Origin: JAAYXU01 sp050942555
GTDB lineage: Bacteria; Bacillota; Clostridia; Christensenellales; UMGS416
Reading direction: 5' to 3'
Assembly (NCBI GenBank): GCA_050942555.1
Contig: JBMNNN010000010.1
Location: 1-25,284, forward strand
Length of the DNA: 25,284 nt
The notes under the pieces are model-generated. The model made no database searches, was not told the origin of the DNA, and worked only from the letters and a program-made list of their open reading frames with translations. The position numbers and the translations under genes were made by a program. Below are positions 14,413 through 22,619 of the stretch, in pieces. Positions within the stretch are counted from its first letter, which is position 1. Every line of letters begins with the position of its first letter.

Positions 14413-16448
14413 AGAAACTCAGGATACGCGAGTCCACGATCGGATTCCTCGTTATAGGGATCATATGCATCATCGTGATTCCGCTGCCCCCGGCTCTTCT
14501 TGACTTCATGCTGATCGTCAATATCGCGCTAGGCCTGACGATACTGCTTACGGCGCTGTACATCAGGGAGCCCCTGCAGTTTTCGTCGTTCCCGACGCTG
14601 CTGCTCATCGCGACGCTGTTCCGGCTGGCGCTCAACATCTCGTCCACGCGGCTCATACTCAGCAACGGCGGCCAGGCCGGACAGGTCATCAAGGCTTTCG
14701 GCTCCTTCGTTGTCCGGGGCAACGTGGTGGTGGGACTCATCATATTCCTCATCATCGTCGTCATACAGTTCATCGTCATCACCAAGGGCTCTGAGCGCGT
14801 GTCGGAGGTATCGGCGCGCTTCACGCTCGACTCGATGCCCGGAAAGCAGATGGCGATCGACGCGGACCTGAATGCCGGGCTCATCGACGAGCAGCAGGCC
14901 CGCGCGCGCCGCAGGAAAATTGAGGACGAGGCAAATTTCTATGGCGCGATGGACGGCGCGAGCAAGTTTGTCAAGGGCGACGCGATCGCCTGCATCGTCA
15001 TCACGCTTATTAACCTCATCGGCGGCGTGCTCATCGGTATTCTGTCGGGGGAAATGGATCTAAATAAAGTCATGCAGGTCTACTCGCTGGCGACCGTCGG
15101 CGACGGGCTGTCTTCGCAGATACCGGCACTGCTCGTATCGACGGCCGCCGGTATCGTCGCCACCCGCTCCTCGTCGGAAGACGGGCTCAACAGGGACATG
15201 GCGCGGCAGCTGTTTTCGCAGTCGACGGTCATGATGACGGGCGGCACGAGCTTGGTGCTGCTCAGCCTCGTGCCGGGATTCCCGAAGCTCACGCTGATCG
15301 GAATCGGGACGGTCATGCTGCTGCTGGGCTACCGCATGAGCGCGGCGCCCGCTCCCGCTGTGCAGGCTGCAGAGCCGGAAGCGGGGCCTGACGCGCCCGA
15401 GCCCGCTCCCCGCCCCGCGCCGGTCACAGAGCTGCTGCATGTGGATCCCATCTCGCTGGAATTCGGCTACAGCCTCATTCCGCTTGTGGACGAGCAGCGC
15501 GGCGGCGATCTGCTGGGACGCATGGCGATGATCCGGCAGCAGTGCGCGGTGGAGCTGGGAATCGTGATACCGGTCGTGCGTTTCCGGGACAACCTGTCGC
15601 TGCGGCCCGACGAGTACGTCATCAAGATGAGCGGCATCGAGGTGGAGCGCGGCGAGGTGCTGGCCGACCGGCTGCTCGCGATGCGCGCGATGGACACGCA
15701 GGGCGAGGACGTGGAGGGCATCGAGACGCGGGACCCGGCATTCGGCATGCCTGCAAAGTGGATCCGCGCCGAAGACCGCGACCGGGCCGAAATGATCGGC
15801 TATACCGTCATCGTGCCCTCGTCGGTCATCGCAACGCACCTCACCGAGGTCATCAAAAGGCACAGCCACGAGCTGCTGGGCCGCCAGGAGGTCAAAACGC
15901 TGCTGGATGCGCTCAAGGAGAAAGCGCCGGTGCTGGTCGACGAGGTCGTTCCCGGCGTCGTATCGATCGGAAAGGTGCAAAAGGTGCTGGCCGGGCTGCT
16001 GCGCGAGGGCATACCGGTGCGCAATCTCGCCGCCATACTCGAGGCGCTCGGAGACTACGGAAAGGTGATCCGGGACGAAAAGCTGCTCATCGAGGCCGTG
16101 CGCCAGAGCCTGCGCCGGGAAATCACGAACAGATTCGCAAAGGACGGGCGCATCGACGTCATCACGGTACCTCCCGATATCGAGGAGCGGATACTCTCGG
16201 GAGTACGCAAGACCGACGCGGGGAACTATCTGTCGCTGGATCCCGAGTCGATCCGGCACATCATGACGCGCATGGACGAGGAGCTCGGGAAGGCCGCGGA
16301 TCTGGGCATCGAGCCCGTCATCATCTCCTCGCCGGGTATACGGATGTATCTGAAGGAAATCTCGGAAAGGAACAGACCCGACATCGACGTTTTGTCCTAC
16401 AACGATCTGGAAAACACGGTCAGCATACAGGTCGTCGGCAGCCTGTAG
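14409..16448 (+). CDS. flhA: Flagellar export gate protein FlhA
   Basis: FlhA forms the nonameric ring of the export gate and docks chaperone-substrate complexes. The 679-residue length is normal. The N-terminal half has about eight membrane helices and the FHIPEP-family signature FSSFPTLLLIATLFRLALNISSTRLIL. It also has the loop FTLDSMPGKQMAIDADLNAG. The cytoplasmic half begins after a Pro/Ala-rich linker (about 315-340) and contains FVVP-type conserved segments such as VPGVVSIGKVQKVLAGLLREG. AGGAGG lies upstream of ATG 14409, overlapping flhB by 4 bp. The next gene is fliA, with no flhF or flhG between them. Confidence 0.97.
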   Translation: MKKLRIRESTIGFLVIGIICIIVIPLPPALLDFMLIVNIALGLTILLTALYIREPLQFSSFPTLLLIATLFRLALNISSTRLILSNGGQAGQVIKAFGSFVVRGNVVVGLIIFLIIVVIQFIVITKGSERVSEVSARFTLDSMPGKQMAIDADLNAGLIDEQQARARRRKIEDEANFYGAMDGASKFVKGDAIACIVITLINLIGGVLIGILSGEMDLNKVMQVYSLATVGDGLSSQIPALLVSTAAGIVATRSSSEDGLNRDMARQLFSQSTVMMTGGTSLVLLSLVPGFPKLTLIGIGTVMLLLGYRMSAAPAPAVQAAEPEAGPDAPEPAPRPAPVTELLHVDPISLEFGYSLIPLVDEQRGGDLLGRMAMIRQQCAVELGIVIPVVRFRDNLSLRPDEYVIKMSGIEVERGEVLADRLLAMRAMDTQGEDVEGIETRDPAFGMPAKWIRAEDRDRAEMIGYTVIVPSSVIATHLTEVIKRHSHELLGRQEVKTLLDALKEKAPVLVDEVVPGVVSIGKVQKVLAGLLREGIPVRNLAAILEALGDYGKVIRDEKLLIEAVRQSLRREITNRFAKDGRIDVITVPPDIEERILSGVRKTDAGNYLSLDPESIRHIMTRMDEELGKAADLGIEPVIISSPGIRMYLKEISERNRPDIDVLSYNDLENTVSIQVVGSL

Positions 16449-16469
16449 ACCGCAGGAAAAGAGGATTGC

Positions 16470-17189
16470 ATGGATAAACATTCACTGTGGGAAAGCTACC
16501 GCACCAGCCGTAGCGCCGAGATACGCAACCGGCTGCTCGTCGAGTACGCGCCGCTCGTCAGGCGTATCGTCCATACGCTGCCTTTCACGTTCATGGGCTG
16601 CGCCGACGAGGACGACATGATCAGCGAGGGAATATTCGGGCTCATGGACGCGATCGACAAGTACGATGCACGGCGGAACGTCAAGTTTGAAACATACGCG
16701 TCGCTGCGCATACGCGGCGCGATACTGGACAAGCTTCGGAAAATGGACGTCCTTTCGCGCAACACCCGTGAACGCGTCAGGCGGATCGAGGAAATCAGCG
16801 ACGAGCTCGAAAAGTCGCTGATGCGGCATCCGACCCATGCCGAGATCGCGCAGGCAGCGGGACTCACCGAGCAGGCGGTGCGCAAAGCGCTCGAGGAGGC
16901 CGCGCTGGCCAACATGATATCGCTGGAGGACGTCCTTTCAGGATACGGTCCGCAAGAGGACGGAAGGACCGAAACGCCCGAGCAGATCATAGAGCGCAGC
17001 GAGCTTATGGATACGCTCGCGCGCGCGATCGAGGAGCTGCGCGACAATGAAAAGCAGGTCGTCAGCCTCTACTACTACGAGGAGCTCACGCTGCGCGAAA
17101 TCGGCGCCGTGCTGGGCGTATCGGAATCGAGAGCTTCCCAGCTGCTGTCGCGCTCGCTGAGAAAATTGCGGCAAAAAATCGCGCGATAA
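16470..17189 (+). CDS. fliA: Flagellar sigma factor sigma-28 (FliA/SigD)
   Basis: This sigma factor directs RNA polymerase to late flagellar promoters. The 239-residue length is typical. Region 2 (about 25-95) includes DEDDMISEGIFGLMDAIDKYD and FETYASLRIRGAILDKLRK. Region 3 spans about 105-150. Region 4 (about 180-237) includes ELTLREIGAVLGVSESRASQL. The segment after region 2 reads RKMDVLSRNTRE (about 90-101), where most sigma-28 proteins have DW-x-PRS; the Trp and Pro are absent. AAAAGAGG precedes ATG 16470. A sigma-28-type promoter follows the gene, and its anti-sigma FlgM is encoded three genes later. Confidence 0.95.
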   Translation: MDKHSLWESYRTSRSAEIRNRLLVEYAPLVRRIVHTLPFTFMGCADEDDMISEGIFGLMDAIDKYDARRNVKFETYASLRIRGAILDKLRKMDVLSRNTRERVRRIEEISDELEKSLMRHPTHAEIAQAAGLTEQAVRKALEEAALANMISLEDVLSGYGPQEDGRTETPEQIIERSELMDTLARAIEELRDNEKQVVSLYYYEELTLREIGAVLGVSESRASQLLSRSLRKLRQKIAR

Positions 17190-17202
17190 CGCACAGGGTT
17201 GT

Positions 17203-17229
17203 TAAGATGCGCGCCCCAACTGCCGATAT
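17203..17229 (+). promoter_or_regulatory. Sigma-28 promoter for flgF-flgG-flgM-flgN-flgKL-fliW-csrA
   Basis: TAAG (17203-17206), exactly 15 bases, then GCCGATAT (17222-17229) match the sigma-28 consensus TAAA-N15-GCCGATAA at 10 of 12 positions with the correct spacing. It lies in the 67-bp gap directly after fliA. Transcription should start near 17236, just before the ribosome binding site of the next gene. Confidence 0.85.
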
Positions 17230-17256
17230 AGGAACTGAAAGGATGTGATTGCGCCC

Positions 17257-17973
17257 ATGCAGGCCAGCATGCTGCGGCTGGGACAGTCCCTGCTCTGCCA
17301 TCAGAAAATGATGTCGCTGCTCGCGGATAACGTCGCCAATGCCGACACGCCGGGATTCAAGTCGGGCACCGCGGTGGCGCTTTCCTTTGACGACGCGCTG
17401 TCGCAGGCCGTAGAAAACGCCGCGGGAAGCGAGGATCTGCGGACGCTGTACTTCGAGATGAGAACGGGCATGAACATGAGCCAGGGCGACCTTACACCCA
17501 CCGGCAGCGATCGCGATCTGGCCCTTGCGGGCAGCGGCTTTTTCTGCGTGCAGACCGCCGGTGGCACGCTCTACCGGCGCAGCGTATGCGCGACGGTCGA
17601 CGCGCAGGGCATGCTGGCCGACGAGGCCGGCAACCCGATACTGGGCGTCAACGGGCCCATCCACGTGGGCAGCGGCGCGTTTTCGATCGGGTCGGGCGGC
17701 ACGGTCGTCGCGGGCGATCGCGTCGCGGGCAGGCTGCTGCTTGTGGACGGCGCGATGGTCGGCCGGGGCGACGGCTACTATGAGGTCGACGGCGCCGTGG
17801 CGCAGGCCGACTGCACGGTGATGCAGGGCTACATGGAGCTGTCCAATGTGGACGTCACCCGTGAATATATCAACATGATGAGCATCAGCCGGGCATACGG
17901 CACGATTTCGAAAGCGATCATGATGATCGACGAGACAAACGGCAAAGCGGTTACACAAATCGGCGCGCTGTAA
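17257..17973 (+). CDS. flgF: Flagellar rod protein, FlgF/FlgG (FlhO) type
   Basis: This is a distal rod subunit of the flg basal-body rod/hook family. The N-terminal rod motif is LADNVANADTPGFKSG, DLALAGSGFFCV lies in the D1 region, and the C-terminus has ELSNVDVTREYINMMSISRAYGT. I prefer ATG 17257 (238 aa). The extended ribosome binding site GAAAGGATGTGAT (17237-17249) is 7 bases upstream of it but would overlap the alternative GTG at 17245. It contains four cysteines (LLCHQ, FFCVQ, SVCAT, ADCTV), unusual for an extracellular axial protein. FlgF versus FlgG naming is by order only. It is the first gene after the sigma-28 promoter. Confidence 0.88.
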   Translation: MQASMLRLGQSLLCHQKMMSLLADNVANADTPGFKSGTAVALSFDDALSQAVENAAGSEDLRTLYFEMRTGMNMSQGDLTPTGSDRDLALAGSGFFCVQTAGGTLYRRSVCATVDAQGMLADEAGNPILGVNGPIHVGSGAFSIGSGGTVVAGDRVAGRLLLVDGAMVGRGDGYYEVDGAVAQADCTVMQGYMELSNVDVTREYINMMSISRAYGTISKAIMMIDETNGKAVTQIGAL

Positions 17974-17984
17974 CGGGAGGCCAT

Positions 17985-18728
17985 ATGATACAGGGCTACT
18001 ACTCTGCCGCGGGCGCGATGATCGCCCAGCAGATCCGGATTAACGCGATATCCGACAATATCGCAAACATCAATACCGATGGATACAAGCGCAGGCAGGT
18101 CGCGTTTGAAGGCGCGCTGTCTTCGGTGTATTATAACGACGATGTCGGCGCGGGCGGCGCGTACCGGATCGGAAACGGAGTCGTTCCCGCGCGGGATGTG
18201 ACCGACATGGCGCAGGGGCCGGTGGACTTTACAGGGGAAGTGCTGGATCTGGCCATCGACGGGGACGGATTTTTCACGCTGGACGACGGCAGCGGCAGGC
18301 TCGTGTATTCCCGCGGCGGTTCATTTGCTCTGTCCCACGAGGACGGCGCCAGCTACATCGTGGACAGCCACGGATACTATCTACTGGACACGACGCTTGG
18401 CCGCGTGACCGCCGGCACAGACATCGCGGTGCTGGGCAGCGGCGCGGTCATTCGCGGCGGCAGCCTGGCGGGGTATCTACGGATCGTGAACGCCGTACGC
18501 CGGGAGGAACTCGTCCCGCTGGGCGGCGGGCTCTACGACATACCGCCCGGGGCTGTCACGGCGGAGGGAACAGGCGCGGTGATGCAGGGCGCTCTGGAGC
18601 GCTCCAACGCCGATCTCACAGGCGAAATAACCAGCCTTATCCGGGCGCAGCGGCTGTTTGGGCTCAACTCCAAAGTCGCGCAGACCATCGACGAAATGAA
18701 GGCTACGGCCAACTCGCTCAGAAAGTGA
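17985..18728 (+). CDS. flgG: Flagellar rod protein, FlgG (FlhP) type
   Basis: This is the second distal rod subunit, 247 aa and without cysteine. It has the rod motif AISDNIANINTDGYKRRQVAFEG, LAIDGDGFFTLDDG in the D1 region, and a C-terminus ALERSNADLTGEITSLIRAQRLF ending in KATANSLRK. GGGAGG precedes ATG 17985, 11 bp after the previous rod gene. In Gram-positive bacteria two such paralogues build the distal rod that carries the hook. Their location beside flgM suggests that rod completion and anti-sigma supply are regulated together. Confidence 0.9.
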   Translation: MIQGYYSAAGAMIAQQIRINAISDNIANINTDGYKRRQVAFEGALSSVYYNDDVGAGGAYRIGNGVVPARDVTDMAQGPVDFTGEVLDLAIDGDGFFTLDDGSGRLVYSRGGSFALSHEDGASYIVDSHGYYLLDTTLGRVTAGTDIAVLGSGAVIRGGSLAGYLRIVNAVRREELVPLGGGLYDIPPGAVTAEGTGAVMQGALERSNADLTGEITSLIRAQRLFGLNSKVAQTIDEMKATANSLRK

Positions 18729-18743
18729 CGGGAGTGATTGCAT

Positions 18744-19034
18744 ATGAGGATCGATCCTGTAAACCCGGCCGGCGCGCTGGGCAAAGTCGGTAAAACCGCG
18801 CCTGCCGAAGCAAAGCGCACGGCGGCGCTCTCGGATCAGGTCGAGATATCGGGCGACGCGCAGGCTATCGGAAAAGCGATAGAAGCCGCGCGGGCCGCCC
18901 GGATCGAAAACCCCGAGCGGGTGGAAGCGCTCCGCCGGAGCGTGCAGAGCGGCACCTATACGGTCGACGCGTCGCGCGTAGCCGCCCGCATACTGGACGC
19001 TGCGGTCGGTTCCGCCCCGACCGACCAGAAATAG
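18744..19034 (+). CDS. flgM: Anti-sigma-28 factor FlgM
   Basis: FlgM binds and inhibits FliA until the hook is complete, then leaves the cell through the flagellar channel. The protein is 96 aa from ATG 18744, supported by GGGAGTGAT 6 bases upstream; a TTG at 18738 would add two residues. The N-terminus is flexible and polar (MRIDPVNPAG). The C-terminal half has the FlgM pattern DQVEISGDAQAI and RVEALRRSVQSGTYTVDASRVAARIL. It is read from the sigma-28 promoter after fliA, giving negative feedback on FliA. Confidence 0.92.
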   Translation: MRIDPVNPAGALGKVGKTAPAEAKRTAALSDQVEISGDAQAIGKAIEAARAARIENPERVEALRRSVQSGTYTVDASRVAARILDAAVGSAPTDQK

Positions 19035-19043
19035 AGCGTTCCT

Positions 19044-19505
19044 ATGCAGGGGCTCCTATGTGATATATACGGCCTGTACAGCGAGCAGGTCGACTTGCTG
19101 GACGGATTTCTCTCCCTTTCGCGCAGGAAGACCCAGATTATCCGCTCGGGCTCGCTGGAGGATCTCGAAACGCTGATACGGGCTGAGGAGGCGCTGCTCA
19201 TGCAGCTCTCCCGGATCGAGTCGAAGCGGCGCAAGGCGCTGGAGATGCTGCGCAATGAGCTGTCCCTGCCCGCGCCGTTGCGCATGAAGGACTTGGCCCG
19301 CCTCCTTAGCAGCGAGGACATCGCCCGGTTCGAAGCGCTCAGCAATCGGTTCGCCGACACGGTGCACAAGCAGCGCCGCTGCAACCGCATCAATAAAAAA
19401 TTGCTCAGCGCGAAGATCGGGGCCACCAACCGCATGCTGGATGTGCTGGATCGCGGCCGGACAAAAGGCAATAAGGTCCGGTCAATGCTGGATACGAAGG
19501 GATAA
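19044..19505 (+). CDS. flgN: FlgK/FlgL export chaperone FlgN
   Basis: FlgN-type chaperones deliver hook-filament junction proteins to FlhA. This 153-residue protein is fully helical. Its heptad pattern runs LYSEQVDLLDGFLSLSRRKTQ, then SLEDLETLIRAEEALLMQLSRIESKRRKALE, as in the FlgN family. It lies between flgM and flgK, the standard position. The ribosome binding site is weak (TAGAGCG). Identity rests on the helix pattern, length and neighbours rather than invariant residues. Confidence 0.85.
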   Translation: MQGLLCDIYGLYSEQVDLLDGFLSLSRRKTQIIRSGSLEDLETLIRAEEALLMQLSRIESKRRKALEMLRNELSLPAPLRMKDLARLLSSEDIARFEALSNRFADTVHKQRRCNRINKKLLSAKIGATNRMLDVLDRGRTKGNKVRSMLDTKG

Positions 19506-19508
19506 CGA

Positions 19509-20966
19509 ATGAGCAGCTTTTTCGGAATCGAAATCGCAAAAAAAAGCCTGCTGGTCAACCAGAGGGCGATCGAGCTGACCGCGCATAACCTGGCCAATGC
19601 CACCACCGCCGGGTATTCGCGCCAGGTGCTCAATACCCGCGCCATCGTACCCGCGGCGGGGAACGCGCTGAAGAACACCGGCGCGTCCAATATCGGGGCC
19701 GGGGTCGATATCGTCAGCATCACGTCGGTGCGCAACGGCTTCTACGACGCAATGTACCGCAAAGAAAACGCGTCGCTGTCGGAAATGAGCGCGAAGAGCA
19801 CCGCCCTTCTTTACATCGAGGACGTCATCGGCGAAGGTGCGAAGGGCGGCCTCTTGGATACGCTGTCGGCTGTATATGACGACATCGATCTTCTGTCCCA
19901 GAACGCCGAGAGCACGCTCTATCGCGAGCAGCTCCGGCAGGACGTCATCACGCTGACAAACAGCCTCAATCATACCGCGGCTGCGCTGCACGCATACCGC
20001 CGCGAGCAGGATCAAAACGTGCAGTCCATCGTCGGCAAGGTCAACGAACTGGCGAACCGGGTCGCGGAACTCAATCACGCGATATTCAAATACGAGCTGT
20101 CGGGAAACCGGGCAAACGATCTGCGGGACCAACGAAGCCTGCTCGTCGACGAGCTGAGCGGGCTGGCCGACACGATGGTGCACGAGAGCGCCGACGGGAA
20201 GCTGACGGTGACGCTGGGAGGCGTATCGCTGGTCAGCCACATCAGCGTCCACCGGATCGAGCTTAAGCCGGGAGATCCTGATCCGGCGACGGGAGCGATG
20301 TACGTCACGCCCACCTGGGCAGACAGCGGCATCAAGGTCGCCCCCGCGAGCGGAACGCTGCGCGGCGCGCTGGACATCCGCGACTCGCAGTCCCCGACCG
20401 ACCCGGGCATACCGTATTATCTGTCCCGGCTGGATACGCTGGCCGCCAGCCTCGTCGAGGTTTTCAACGCCGTCAACAGCGCCGGGTACACCCTCCCATA
20501 CGGAGAAAAAGCGTCCCGGACGGGCGTCAATTTCTTTAGTCCGGATCACACGCATGCGTACGACATCACGCTGTCAGACGAGCTTTTGGAAAGCGGCGCC
20601 AATATCGCGGCTTCCTCGGAACCGGTGTCGGGAGCCGAAAACTGGAGCAACGCGGAAAACCTCAAGCAGCTGCTGGCGCTGCGGGATTCCTCGCATATTT
20701 CCAGCGGGGGCGTAACGCTGGGCAACCACGAGTCGTTCATGCGCACGCTGATCACCGACATCGCGACGGCGGCGCACTACACGGCGGGCCGCGCGAAAAC
20801 CCAGCAGGAAATGGCCGACGCGATGGACGAGCTGCGCCTGTCGGTTTCGGGCGTGTCGATCGATGAGGAGACGATCAATCTCGTGCGATACCAGCAGTCC
20901 TATCAGGCGGCCGCAAAGCTCGTCACCGTGCTCGACGAAATGCTCAGCACGCTCATCAACCTGTAA
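19509..20966 (+). CDS. flgK: Hook-filament junction protein FlgK (HAP1)
   Basis: FlgK is the first junction zone between hook and filament. The 485-residue protein opens MSSFFGIEIAKKSLLVNQRA and ELTAHNLANATTAGYSRQ, the FlgK N-terminal signature. It contains ALSLYDDIDLLSQ-type helix D1 segments and ANDLRDQRSLLVDELS. It closes with SVSGVSIDEETINLVRYQQSYQAAAKL and LDEMLSTLINL, the conserved C-terminus. No cysteine was seen. GAAGGGATAACG precedes ATG 19509, 3 bp after flgN. Confidence 0.96.
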   Translation: MSSFFGIEIAKKSLLVNQRAIELTAHNLANATTAGYSRQVLNTRAIVPAAGNALKNTGASNIGAGVDIVSITSVRNGFYDAMYRKENASLSEMSAKSTALLYIEDVIGEGAKGGLLDTLSAVYDDIDLLSQNAESTLYREQLRQDVITLTNSLNHTAAALHAYRREQDQNVQSIVGKVNELANRVAELNHAIFKYELSGNRANDLRDQRSLLVDELSGLADTMVHESADGKLTVTLGGVSLVSHISVHRIELKPGDPDPATGAMYVTPTWADSGIKVAPASGTLRGALDIRDSQSPTDPGIPYYLSRLDTLAASLVEVFNAVNSAGYTLPYGEKASRTGVNFFSPDHTHAYDITLSDELLESGANIAASSEPVSGAENWSNAENLKQLLALRDSSHISSGGVTLGNHESFMRTLITDIATAAHYTAGRAKTQQEMADAMDELRLSVSGVSIDEETINLVRYQQSYQAAAKLVTVLDEMLSTLINL

Positions 20967-20980
20967 AGGAGGCCGAACCG

Positions 20981-21916
20981 ATGCGCGTTACGCAGGCGAT
21001 GGTATGCCGCGAGGCCATACGCAACATCAGCGAAAACTACGAAGCGATGATCAAGGCCCAGGAGCGGGCCGCCACCGGAAAATGGCGGAGTAATCCATCG
21101 GACGATCCAGCTGCCGCAGGCACGTCGCTGTACCTGTCGACGCAGGCCGCAAGGCTCAAGGGATATTCGCGGAATATGGAAAACGCGCGCTCCAGGATCG
21201 TGCAGACCGAAAGCGCGGTACGGGGCGTAAACGACGCCATTACCAATATCAAGGACCTGCTCTCGCGGGCGTCCAACGGCACGTTTTCCCAGGCCGAACG
21301 CGACAGCATCTGCGCCGAGATCGCGCAGTACCGCTCCCAGATCATCGCGGGCCTCAACGCGAGCGATGCGGGCGGGTATCTGCTGGGGGGCTACAATACC
21401 CACACTCCGCCCGTCACGCAGCAGGAAGGCGCGCTGTGCTATAACGGCATCGCGCTCACGTCGATGACGCAGGAGGAATATGACCTGCTGCGCGCCCAGA
21501 CCGTCGAGGTCAGCCTGGGGCAGGGCGTAACGATGGAGGCATCGATCACGGCGCTCGATCTTGTTGGCTATGGCAGCGACAATCTGATCGCGACGCTGGA
21601 CTCGATTGCCTCCATGCTGTCGGCAGAGCCGGTCGATGAGGAGGCGCTCACGCAGCTGCGCGGGAAGCTTGAAGAGCATTTTGACCGGGTGCTGGTGCGG
21701 CTTACCGATATCGGCGCCCGCGAAAAGCGCCTTGGCATGATCGACGAGCGGCTCACCGATTCGATAGAGTCGGTCAAGGAGCGGCTTTCGATGAACGATG
21801 ATATCGACATAGAGGAATCCATCATCCGCTACAGGATGACCGTACAGGCCTATGAGGCGGCGCTGTCGGTAAGCGGCCGGTCGGTAACCACCACGCTGCT
21901 CGATTATTTGAAGTAG
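20981..21916 (+). CDS. flgL: Hook-filament junction protein FlgL (HAP3)
   Basis: FlgL is the second junction protein and adapts the hook to the flagellin filament. The 311-residue protein begins MRVTQAMVCREAIRNISENYE and has the flagellin-like N-terminus ATGKWRSNPSDDPAAAG. It also has GVNDAITNIKDLLSRASNGT, and the C-terminal DIDIEESIIRYRMTVQAYEAALSVSGR, as in FlgL. Three cysteines are present (MVCRE, SICAE, ALCYN), uncommon for filament-type proteins. AAAGGAGG precedes ATG 20981, 14 bp after flgK. No flagellin gene follows in this window. Confidence 0.95.
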   Translation: MRVTQAMVCREAIRNISENYEAMIKAQERAATGKWRSNPSDDPAAAGTSLYLSTQAARLKGYSRNMENARSRIVQTESAVRGVNDAITNIKDLLSRASNGTFSQAERDSICAEIAQYRSQIIAGLNASDAGGYLLGGYNTHTPPVTQQEGALCYNGIALTSMTQEEYDLLRAQTVEVSLGQGVTMEASITALDLVGYGSDNLIATLDSIASMLSAEPVDEEALTQLRGKLEEHFDRVLVRLTDIGAREKRLGMIDERLTDSIESVKERLSMNDDIDIEESIIRYRMTVQAYEAALSVSGRSVTTTLLDYLK

Positions 21917-21928
21917 GAAGTGAGTCCG

Positions 21929-22399
21929 ATGCTGATGCATTCGTGCGCGCCCCAGACCGTACCCAGGCCCGATCCCTACGCGCTGACATTCCCGGAGGGC
22001 ATCTACGGCTTTGAGGATGTCAGGTCGTTCATACTCCTTCGCGGCACGCGGGAAGACAGCCCGATTCGCTGGCTCAAGGTGGCTGACCGCGAACTGTATT
22101 TTCCGGTCATCGACCCGCGCCTTGTCGTGCCCGATTACGATTTCGATCTCTCCGACGAGAACATGATCAAATTAGGTGCTACCAATACGAGCCAGTTTGT
22201 GGTACTATGTATCGTAGTGCTCCCCGAGAAAATTGAGGACATGACGGTGAACCTGAAGAGCCCCATTGTCATCAATGTGCAAAACCAACTGGGGATGCAG
22301 CTCATCCTTGACGAAGAGGAATACGATATCAGGCATCCGATCCTCCGTCGCGAGAGAGGGACTGTTGCCCATGCTGGTCATAACCCGAAAAACCGGTGA
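21929..22399 (+). CDS. fliW: Flagellar assembly factor FliW
   Basis: FliW binds CsrA and flagellin in a partner switch that couples flagellin translation to its export. Family segments seen are LTFPEGIYGFEDVRSFIL, FPVIDPRLVVPDYDFDL, VLCIVVLPEKIEDMTVNLKSPIVINVQNQLGMQLIL and EEEYDIRHPI. I prefer ATG 21929 (156 aa) with AGGAAGTGAG upstream over the GTG at 21920. The last 29 bases overlap csrA, an arrangement that fixes the relative output of the two partners. Confidence 0.94.
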   Translation: MLMHSCAPQTVPRPDPYALTFPEGIYGFEDVRSFILLRGTREDSPIRWLKVADRELYFPVIDPRLVVPDYDFDLSDENMIKLGATNTSQFVVLCIVVLPEKIEDMTVNLKSPIVINVQNQLGMQLILDEEEYDIRHPILRRERGTVAHAGHNPKNR

Positions 22400-22619
22400 A
22401 TCCATCGTCATAGGCGATGGCATCGAGATTACGATTGCCGACATTCAGAAGGGCAAGGTCAAGATCGCGATCGACGCGCCCCGCAATGTCGCGATATACC
22501 GCAAGGAGATATTAGACGAGGTCCGGGCCGCCAACCTGGACGCGGGCATCCGCGGCAGGCCCGAATCGGTGGAGCAAACCGCCGGGGACCTCATTAACAG
22601 GAGCAATTCCGGTAGATGA
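22371..22619 (+). CDS. csrA: Translational regulator CsrA
   Basis: CsrA binds GGA-containing RNA hairpins and blocks translation, classically of flagellin. The protein is 82 aa from ATG 22371, slightly longer than the usual 60-75 because of a polar C-terminal tail. The N-terminal strand MLVITRKTGE includes Arg6, and IDAPRNVAIYRKEI includes Arg44, the two RNA-contact positions. It begins inside the end of fliW. Its TGA overlaps the ATG of the downstream HD-GYP gene as ATGA. An upstream in-frame start at 22266 lies deep inside fliW and has no support. Confidence 0.95.
   Translation: MLVITRKTGESIVIGDGIEITIADIQKGKVKIAIDAPRNVAIYRKEILDEVRAANLDAGIRGRPESVEQTAGDLINRSNSGR

Noticed and set aside
15060..16481. 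473-codon open frame on the - strand
   Set aside because: It is opposite flhA. The His/Arg/Asp-rich sequence has no family resemblance.
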